Assembly: GCA_944393755.1 (NCBI GenBank)
Contig: CALYBF010000057.1
Coordinates: 1-8,577, forward strand
Origin: an uncultured Clostridia bacterium
Lineage (GTDB): Bacteria; Bacillota; Clostridia; TANB77; CAG-508
DNA length: 8,577 nucleotides
Direction of reading: 5' to 3'
Shown: piece by piece, positions 1 to 4,761 of the stretch
How the letters are laid out: the number at the start of each line of letters is the position of its first letter
How positions within the stretch are numbered: the stretch's first letter is position 1
The notes under the pieces: generated by a model
The model's input: the letters and a program-made list of their open reading frames with translations, nothing else
Database searches by the model: none
Told to the model about the DNA's origin: nothing
Translations under genes and position numbers: made by a program

Positions 1-1
1 T

Positions 2-340
2 AAATTAACTCCTGAAGAAGATATGGAATTTTACAGAAAAAAATGGGACTTTTTAGAAAACTATTTTAATAAGGAATTATCAGACTTAAGTAAAGGCGAA
101 ATATTTATTGTTACAAATAAGTATGAAAATGATTACGAATATCATAGATACAAAGTAACTCAATATAAAGATAATAAAGAATGTAAATATATTGCTTTTG
201 AGAAAGATTTGCCAGAAAATGTGAAATTAGGAGATGTTGTTAGAAAAGTCGATGGAAAATATATTTATGATGAACAAGCAACGAAATATGTTACTGATTC
301 TATAAATAAAATCAAAGAAGATATTATAAATAAACGCTGA
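2..340 (+). CDS. 3' end of an unrecognised protein, truncated by the window start
   Basis: The frame is open from base 2 to a TGA at 338-340, with KLTPEED preceding the first Met (base 23). No ribosome binding site precedes that Met, so the gene probably begins left of the window and only about 112 C-terminal codons are seen. The visible part is soluble and charged, with no membrane segment, signal peptide or Cys/His cluster. It begins with a charged helix-like stretch (WDFLENYFNKEL) and ends with a segment of the form LPENVKLGDVVRKVDGKYIYD followed by a charged helix. That ending loosely recalls the small DUF3006-type beta proteins (proline, then GDV, then a helical tail), but the similarity is too weak to name it. 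It runs in the same direction as the recombinase and may belong to the same integrated element. Confidence 0.7.
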   Translation, partial: KLTPEEDMEFYRKKWDFLENYFNKELSDLSKGEIFIVTNKYENDYEYHRYKVTQYKDNKECKYIAFEKDLPENVKLGDVVRKVDGKYIYDEQATKYVTDSINKIKEDIINKR

Positions 341-346
341 AATGTT

Positions 347-514
347 GGTAAAAGGCAAATTAATATATAATGTAATAGACCAAAAACTGAATAATATACC
401 GAAGTGGGAACTCTGTACTTTCTCTGCATATTTTTCTTATTTGCAGAGGACTAGAAAACTTGTTTTTCTATGTGTTTGCGAGATACACTCTGTATCTCTT
501 TCCTGCCTTTTAGC
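347..514 (+). ncRNA. Multi-hairpin structured region with a closing stem (candidate RNA)
   Basis: The stretch TAAAAGGCA (349-357) is complementary over 9 bp to TGCCTTTTA (504-512), closing a domain of about 165 nt. Inside are three consecutive hairpins. The first is 420-428 with 442-450 (CTCTGCA/TGCAGAG core). The second is 452-458 with 464-470 (TAGAAAA/TTTTCTA). The third is 480-486 with 492-498 (GAGATAC/GTATCTC). There is no convincing ORF on either strand. It lies just after the stop of the partial gene and 60 nt before a promoter, so it could be the 3' UTR of the first gene, an independent RNA, or a DNA-level structure at an element end. I do not recognise it as a known riboswitch or RNA class, and its strand is assumed. 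Confidence 0.4.
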
Positions 515-534
515 ATAAAAATAAAATTTATTTT

Positions 535-549
535 AAATGTCCGACATTT
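535..549. repeat. Short inverted repeat AAATGT-CCG-ACATTT
   Basis: A perfect 6-bp inverted repeat with a 3-nt centre lies in an A/T-rich spacer about 27 nt upstream of the -35 box at 576. There is no T-tract on either strand that would make it a clear terminator. It could be a protein-binding site or part of a recombinase attachment region. Its role is unknown. Confidence 0.35.
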
Positions 550-575
550 CCAAAATAAAAATTTTTAAATAGGTC

Positions 576-604
576 TTGACAAAATATGTAAATACATATA
601 AAAT
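576..604 (+). promoter_or_regulatory. Sigma-A promoter with a palindromic operator in the spacer
   Basis: A consensus -35 TTGACA (576-581) is followed after 17 nt by TAAAAT (599-604). The spacer holds a perfect inverted repeat ATATGTA-AA-TACATAT (584-599), which overlaps the first base of the -10. A dimeric repressor bound there would block RNA polymerase, as in typical phage or element control regions. The predicted start is near 611, giving a transcript through the structured leader at 611-740 toward the terminator at 757-796. No repressor gene is visible in the window. Confidence 0.7.
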
Positions 605-610
605 ATGAAA

Positions 611-800
611 AGAAAGTGTGATGACATAGGCATTACACAGATTTGCTAATTAAGAAAAAGTGTTAGCAAAAAGTTAAGTAATGATGTGGTAGAATTACAT
701 ACCGCATGGATAATATAATAATAAAGATATGAAAGCAAAAAGTTGCATAAATAAAAACATCTAATAGTGTGAAAACATTATTGGGTGTCTTTTTTTATGC
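611..800 (+). ncRNA. Structured short RNA or attenuated leader upstream of the recombinase module
   Basis: Bounded by the promoter at 576-604 and the terminator at 757-796, this roughly 190-nt transcript has no ORF with a ribosome binding site. Three hairpins follow one another: 616-622 with 632-638 (GTGTGAT/ATTACAC, one G-U), 642-649 with 663-670 (TTTGCTAA/TTAGCAAA), and 684-691 with 700-707 (ATGTGGTA/TACCGCAT, one G-U). The 11-mer AGCAAAAAGTT occurs exactly twice (665-675 and 734-744), and both copies could pair with TTTGCT at 642-647. That would allow a switch between two folds next to the terminator. It could be an independent small RNA or a leader whose read-through feeds the 48-residue ORF and recombinase. 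I do not recognise a known family. Confidence 0.5.
757..796 (+). terminator. Strong intrinsic terminator with a GAAA tetraloop
   Basis: The 14-nt arms at 757-770 and 775-788 pair completely, with three G-U wobbles, around a GAAA loop (771-774). They are followed by CTTTTTTTATGC and another T run at 801-806. An outer stem, GCATAA (745-750) with TTATGC (795-800), can extend the hairpin. The preceding A-rich arm also gives the minus strand a partial U-tract, so some bidirectional activity is possible. Confidence 0.8.
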
Positions 801-816
801 TTTTTTAACCAGTACA

Positions 817-844
817 TTGACAAACACACTTTTTTAAGTGTCAT
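817..844 (+). promoter_or_regulatory. Possible second promoter with a 16-bp palindrome
   Basis: TTGACA (817-822) matches the -35 consensus. The best -10 is weak, TGTCAT (839-844), at 16-nt spacing. Between and overlapping them is a perfect inverted repeat ACACTT-TTTT-AAGTGT (826-841). The layout, a palindrome starting 2-3 nt after TTGACA, mirrors the promoter at 576-604, but the arm sequences differ. It would drive the 48-residue ORF and recombinase downstream of the terminator. The palindrome is certain, while promoter activity is doubtful because of the -10. Confidence 0.4.
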
Positions 845-912
845 ATCAAGCCATTTTCTTTAATATTCTGTATTAGATATTTTATTAAAAACAATTTGGA
901 GATGATGCGAGT

Positions 913-1059
913 ATGTGTAAAGATAACAAACAAACAAAATGTAAGCAATTAGAATTTAATACATATTGTATATTTACAGAAGAAAAAAAGGATGTGAAAC
1001 AAACAATAGGATTAATTTTTAAAGATTATTTAGAAAATATAAAGAAAAATACTAAGTAA
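913..1059 (+). CDS. 48-residue protein preceding the recombinase, unknown function
   Basis: ATG at 913 is preceded by GGAG (898-901), an 11-nt gap that is longer than ideal, and the frame runs to TAA at 1057-1059. The product has two Cys near the N-terminus (residues 2 and 10) and a beta-like segment, LEFNTYCIFTEE. It ends in an amphipathic helix of the form DVKQTIGLIFKDYLENIKK. Short proteins of this layout (a few strands, then a C-terminal helix) often sit next to large serine recombinases in clostridial elements, for example the TnpW-type proteins. The link is by size, shape and position, not by recognised sequence identity. It is separated from the recombinase by 73 nt and probably co-transcribed. 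It might be a regulator or directionality partner of the recombinase; that is inference. Confidence 0.55.
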   Translation: MCKDNKQTKCKQLEFNTYCIFTEEKKDVKQTIGLIFKDYLENIKKNTK

Positions 1060-1094
1060 TTATTCATATTATTGCAAAATTATTTTGAGCACGT

Positions 1095-1109
1095 TACAAT
1101 TTAATTGTA
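1095..1109. repeat. Perfect 15-bp palindrome before the recombinase start
   Basis: TACAATT-T-AATTGTA is a perfect inverted repeat 14 nt upstream of the AGGAGG of the recombinase gene. It could be an operator, or an RNA hairpin in the leader of the recombinase message. It does not look like a terminator, because no T run follows. Confidence 0.5.
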
Positions 1110-1132
1110 GATGATTACGGATAGGAGGTTAG

Positions 1133-2794
1133 ATGCTAGATTTAAAGAGCCAGAATTTTAAAGTTGGAATATATATAAGATTGTCTAGAGAAGATGGCGA
1201 CAAGCAAGAAAGCGAGAGTATCAGTAATCAAAGAAATATTTTGCAAAGATATGTAAAGGAGAATGATTTATGTTTTGTAAAAGAATATGTTGATGATGGA
1301 GTAAGTGGTACAACATTTGATAGACCAGGATTTAATGAGATGCTACAAGATATTGAAAATAAAAATATCAATATGGTTATAACAAAAGATTTATCAAGAC
1401 TAGGTAGGGATTATATTAAAACAGGTTTTTATATAGAGGATTACTTTCCCAAAAACAATGTTAGATATGTTGCCATAACAGATGGAATAGATACATATTT
1501 AGAGAGTAACAATAATGATATAACACCTTTTAAAGCAATTATGAATGATATGTATGCCAAAGATATTTCAAAGAAAATTAGAAGTGTCTATAAAGAAAAA
1601 CAAAAACAAGGCGAATATCTTTGTAGTACAACTGCTTATGGCTATAAAAAACATCCTAGTATAAAAAATAAATTAGTTGTAGATAGAAAAGTAAAAAGTG
1701 TTGTAGAAAAAATCTTTGATATGTATTCAAATGGACATGGGAGCTCAGAAATTGTAAATTATTTAAATAGCCACCAATATTTATCTCCATCAGGTTACAG
1801 AAAAACAGGAATAGTTCAAGATGAAAACAAAACAGGGTATAACTGGAATGAAGTAACTATATGTAATATGCTTAGAAATGAAGTATATATTGGAAATACA
1901 GTGCAAAACAAAAAGTCTGTTATATCATATAAGGTAAAAAAAATAAGAACCGTAGAAAAAGAAAATCAAATAAGAGTAAATAATACACATGAACCTATTA
2001 TAGATAAAGATACATTTGAAAAAGTACAATGCATTCTAGAAAAAAGAGGAACAAACACAAAACTTAAATATGACTATTTATTACGAGGGTTACTTTACTG
2101 TTATCATTGCAAAAGAAAATTGCAAATAGTTTTAAAGAAAAACTCTAAAAGAGATTCAAAAGCACATCCATATATAACTTGTAGTGATGCAAAAGAAAGA
2201 GGATGCTACCCACTAAGCATGAATTATGAAAAATTAGAAAGACATATTATTGATATTGTAAAAAAGATATGTAGAATATATGCAGATAAAGAAGTTTTTG
2301 CAAGAGTTTATGAAAAATATCAAAATAAAACTCTTGATATAAGAGAAGGTTATAAAAATAAATTATCGCAAATTAATAAAGCTATAAATGAAATAAATAG
2401 AGACCTAGATAAGATGTATATGGACAAGTTAAGAGGTGTTTTACAAGAAGAAGATTATATTAGAGTTTCACAAAAACTAAAATTTGAAAGAACAAAATTA
2501 AATGAACAAAAGAAAGAAATAGAAGAAAAATTAAGTCAAACAGAAGAAAAAGTGAATAATAAAAACAAAGCAAAAGAAGAAAAAGAATTAGATGAATTAA
2601 TAGAAGATTTTTTGAAATTAGAAAAGATTGATAAAATTTATTTATATCGATTAATCAACAAAATAGAGATAGATAAAGATAAAAATATTTACATATATTT
2701 TAATTTTTCAAAATTAGATTCTATTAATGAAAATCTAGATGAATTTATAAAAATTGAACAAATATTAAGTCAGAAGAATTACCAAGTTGGCTAA
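1133..2794 (+). CDS. Large serine recombinase (TndX/TnpX-type integrase)
   Basis: Site-specific recombinase that cuts attachment sites through a serine-DNA phosphoester and integrates or excises a mobile element. The 553-residue product has the resolvase catalytic domain at about residues 10-155. The nucleophile is Ser18 in YIRLSRED, followed by YVDDGVSGTTFDRPGF and the KDLSRLGRDY motif (85-94). A recombinase DNA-binding domain follows at about 165-300 (GYKKHP, then LRNEVYIGN). Then come a zinc ribbon (Cys323, Cys326, Cys350, Cys358), a long charged coiled coil (about 403-485), and a C-terminal strand segment near 500-525 resembling DUF4368. Length is like TndX of Tn5397 (533 residues). The start has AGGAGG only 4 nt upstream but begins just before the catalytic domain, as expected. 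The last residues (QKNYQVG) may be a frameshift artefact, since another frame continues plausibly to 2832. It probably mobilises the element that ends near 3244. Confidence 0.95.
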   Translation: MLDLKSQNFKVGIYIRLSREDGDKQESESISNQRNILQRYVKENDLCFVKEYVDDGVSGTTFDRPGFNEMLQDIENKNINMVITKDLSRLGRDYIKTGFYIEDYFPKNNVRYVAITDGIDTYLESNNNDITPFKAIMNDMYAKDISKKIRSVYKEKQKQGEYLCSTTAYGYKKHPSIKNKLVVDRKVKSVVEKIFDMYSNGHGSSEIVNYLNSHQYLSPSGYRKTGIVQDENKTGYNWNEVTICNMLRNEVYIGNTVQNKKSVISYKVKKIRTVEKENQIRVNNTHEPIIDKDTFEKVQCILEKRGTNTKLKYDYLLRGLLYCYHCKRKLQIVLKKNSKRDSKAHPYITCSDAKERGCYPLSMNYEKLERHIIDIVKKICRIYADKEVFARVYEKYQNKTLDIREGYKNKLSQINKAINEINRDLDKMYMDKLRGVLQEEDYIRVSQKLKFERTKLNEQKKEIEEKLSQTEEKVNNKNKAKEEKELDELIEDFLKLEKIDKIYLYRLINKIEIDKDKNIYIYFNFSKLDSINENLDEFIKIEQILSQKNYQVG

Positions 2795-2861
2795 AATCCA
2801 TAAAAAATGTTGAAAAATTCGAAGAACTTTAGTAATATTATTAATGAAGGGGAGATGTAGT

Positions 2862-3197
2862 ATGAAAAAGAGAATTATTATTGGATCAATTATGATAGCA
2901 ATAATTGCTTTAATTGTAGTTTTGTTTTTTTACATAAACAATACATATTCAGACGATAATATTATATCAAAAGGATATAAAATATATGGAAGTGATTATT
3001 GTTCTAAGGATGATGATAATCCTATGCATGAAGATTCTGAACATCGTATGTTGGCAGGAACTGCTATTACTCCATATAAGTGTCAACTTTGTAATAAAAA
3101 ATATCAGCACCCTAATACAGCAATACCTAAAATATGCTCTTCATGTGCAAACATTACAGGAAGATGTATGCAGTGTGGAAAGTTAAAAAATAAATAA
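2862..3197 (+). CDS. Membrane-anchored small protein with three CxxC pairs
   Basis: The start at 2862 is chosen because AAGGGGAG (2847-2854) sits 7 nt upstream; an in-frame ATG at 2844 would lie before that site. The 111-residue product has an N-terminal hydrophobic segment (about 4-24) with no lipobox Cys, so it is probably an uncleaved anchor. A polar Asp/His-rich stretch follows (DDDNPMHEDSEH, 50-61). The C-terminal domain has CQLC (74-77), CSSC (92-95) and CMQC (102-105), with HPNT between the first two pairs. Such spacing suggests a zinc-ribbon or treble-clef-like metal site, on which side of the membrane is not evident. Another Cys lies at 47. It sits 67 nt after the recombinase stop and is probably cargo of the element or its last gene. 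I do not recognise a named family. Confidence 0.8.
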   Translation: MKKRIIIGSIMIAIIALIVVLFFYINNTYSDDNIISKGYKIYGSDYCSKDDDNPMHEDSEHRMLAGTAITPYKCQLCNKKYQHPNTAIPKICSSCANITGRCMQCGKLKNK

Positions 3198-3244
3198 TAT
3201 AAAAGTTTTTAGTTTTGTAAATTGGAAATTACAAGAAATTTAGA

Positions 3245-3731
3245 TTATGGTTGGTAGTTTTTTAAAACCACACCATTAAAGTTAGCTTTAAAACCTGATG
3301 GAAAAGAAATATTTGGGTAATTTAAGGAAATATTTCTAAAAGATTGATAAATAGAACTATTTTCTTTATAAAAACCAGTAACTAAATCAACACCATCTGG
3401 ATTTACCATTGGCATAAGGTATATAGAAGTTTTTTTAAATAAATCTCTTATATTGTAATTATAAATAGAAGTATTATTAGTATAAGAAACACAATAATAT
3501 TCAATAAACTTCATAAGAAGAACAGATGTGATCCACTCGTTACCGATGAATAGAAGCTGAATAAAAAACTTTATTATTTCCATTTCCAAGTTTTATAACA
3601 GGAATAGATTTACCAAGAACACTAAAACCAGAATTTTGTATTTGTATAAATGGATAAGAATTATTTAATTCATAAAGGTCTTTTATCATAGTTTCATAAG
3701 TATAATTAATATTAGTTTTAACAATTGCCAT
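3245..3731 (-). pseudogene. Truncated and frameshifted M14 peptidase
   Basis: The M14 zinc peptidases of this type cleave peptide stems of peptidoglycan (gamma-D-glutamyl-diamino acid endopeptidase group). The start is ATG at 3731 with AGGTGA 5 nt upstream. The first 62 codons read to FYSASIH, where His62 begins the zinc motif HxxE. One extra base at 3543-3545 then shifts the frame, and the protein continues one frame over as NEWITSVLLMKFIEYY. After it come the family hallmark MPMVNPDGVDLVTG and FKANFNGV. The NGVDLN motif has become NGVVLK, and a stop follows at 3245-3247, so the second half with the third zinc ligand and the catalytic Glu is missing. About 162 codons of a domain near 290 remain. 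It was likely a working host gene later broken; function as an enzyme is excluded as it stands. Confidence 0.85.
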
Positions 3732-3789
3732 AAAAATCACCTAATAAATAATATTTAAAAAATTAAAAGATGTTACAAGAAAATAAATA

Positions 3790-3827
3790 TTGTGTTCAAA
3801 AAATAATTTGTGTTCAAAAAAATAATT
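3790..3827. repeat. Tandem direct repeat of about 19 bp in a divergent promoter region
   Basis: TTGTGTTC-A6-TAATT (3790-3808) is followed at once by TTGTGTTC-A7-TAATT (3808-3827). The copies differ only by one A, giving a period of about 18 bp, or nearly two helical turns. They lie between the M14 gene (minus strand) and the pseudouridine synthase promoter (plus strand), ending 5 bp before its -35. The placement suits a regulator binding two sites on one face of the DNA, but replication slippage in AT-rich DNA is an equally simple origin. Confidence 0.6.
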
Positions 3828-3831
3828 TTTC

Positions 3832-3860
3832 TTGAAAAAAAGTTTAAAAAAAGATATAAT
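3832..3860 (+). promoter_or_regulatory. Sigma-A promoter for the pseudouridine synthase operon
   Basis: TTGAAA (3832-3837) and a perfect TATAAT (3855-3860) are separated by 17 nt. The predicted start near 3867 gives a leader of about 29 nt to ATG at 3896. The spacer is A-rich, which favours strong promoters in AT-rich firmicutes. Confidence 0.8.
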
Positions 3861-3895
3861 TTTAAAAAGATAAGTAAAATGATATGGAGTAAAAA

Positions 3896-4760
3896 ATGAT
3901 AAAACTAACAGTAAATGAAAAAGATGAAGGAAAAAAGCTAGATAAGTTTTTAATTTCTAATATAGAAGGCTTAACACAAAATTTGTTTTATAAAACACTT
4001 AGAAAAAAAGATATTAAAATAAATGAAAAACGTATTAATTCAAATATAATAGTAAAAAATGGAGATATTATTTTAGTATATATATCAGAAGAATTACTAA
4101 AACCAAAAATTAATATAGATATTATCTATGAAGATGATAATATATTAGTTGTAAATAAACCGTATAATTTAGAAGTAACAGGAAAAAATAGTTTAACAGA
4201 TATATTACAAGAAAAATATCAAGATAAAAATATACTACCTTGTCATAGAATTGATAGAAATACTAAAGGTTTAGTTTTATTTAGTAAAAATGAAGAAAGT
4301 TTAAATATTTTGCTTCAAAAGTTTAAAAATCAAGAAATAGAAAAACATTATTTAGCTTTAGTATATGGTGTGCCAAAAGAAAATAGTAAAAGATGTGAAG
4401 CTTTTTTATTTAAAGACAATAAAAAAGCTAAGGTATATATAAGTGATGTTCCAAAGAAAAGATATAGAAAAATTGTTACGTCATATAAAGTATTAGAAAG
4501 AAGAAAAGATAGCACTTCGCTTTTAGATGTTGAGATAGAAACAGGAAAAACTCATCAAATAAGAGCTCATTTAGCTTATTTGGGTTTACCAATAATAGGA
4601 GACCGGAAAATATGGTAGAAATGAAATAAATAAAAAATTTGGAAAAAAATACCAAGAATTAACAAGTTATATTATAAAATTTAATTTTAAAGAAGATAGT
4701 AATATTTTAAATTATTTAAATGGAAAAGAAATAAAATTAATAAATAATGAGGTGAAATAA
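3896..4760 (+). pseudogene. RluA/RluD-type 23S rRNA pseudouridine synthase, frameshifted near the C-terminus
   Basis: The family isomerises uridine to pseudouridine in rRNA or tRNA. ATG at 3896 has TGGAG 6 nt upstream. An S4-like RNA-binding domain (about 1-62) precedes the PseudoU_synth_2 catalytic domain. The signature HRIDRNTKGLVLFSK includes the catalytic Asp120 (HRIDR 117-121), and GKTHQIRAHLAYLG is at 217-230. The uninterrupted frame stops at 4618 after GDRKIW (240 residues). Removing one base at 4603-4606 restores GDGKYGRNEINKKFG and a frame running to TAA at 4758-4760, for a total of 287 residues, which is normal for the family. The break therefore removes about 50 C-terminal residues including the GDxxYG motif. 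The gene may be inactive, or the extra base may be an assembly error. The next gene starts 1 nt after the restored stop, which supports the longer original frame. Confidence 0.85.
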
Positions 4761-4761
4761 A

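Larger units (their letters stand above)
576..3244 (+). mobile_element. Visible part of a probable serine-recombinase mobile element
   Basis: The region contains the recombinase, its small upstream ORF, a repressor-style promoter and a Cys-rich cargo gene, all on one strand. It abuts a peptidase gene that stops in mid-domain at about 3245. The right limit is placed at that junction. The left limit is unknown: the structured block at 347-514 and the partial gene at 2-340 may also belong. The missing 3' part of the peptidase gene is not found anywhere to the left in this window. So either the element extends past the window start or the peptidase was cut by a deletion. No relaxase, replication gene or phage gene is visible. 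Confidence 0.4.

Noticed and set aside
401..420. T-box-like segment (GAAGTGGGAACTC) in the multi-hairpin region.
   Set aside because: It does not match the conserved T-box core, and no aminoacyl-tRNA synthetase or amino-acid gene follows.
605..649. A 14-codon ORF starting at the -10 region (MKRKCDDIGITQIC), as a possible leader peptide.
   Set aside because: Its ATG lies upstream of the predicted transcription start and has no ribosome binding site.
761..817. An 18-codon minus-strand ORF across the terminator.
   Set aside because: No ribosome binding site, and it consists mostly of the terminator hairpin arms.
2986..3186. A 66-codon plus-strand ORF overlapping the Cys-rich protein gene.
   Set aside because: It lies wholly within the better-supported frame, lacks a ribosome binding site and has no recognisable pattern.
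3215..3234. TTGTAA/TTACAA inverted repeat as a terminator between the convergent Cys-rich gene and the M14 remnant.
   Set aside because: Only 6 bp and no T-tract on either side; kept only as a possible junction-associated repeat.
576..3244. An integrative conjugative element or prophage.
   Set aside because: No relaxase, coupling protein, replication or structural phage gene is visible, so only a recombinase-bearing mobile element is claimed.
3790..3827. CRISPR-like repeats.
   Set aside because: Only two copies, directly abutting without spacers, and no cas genes in the window.
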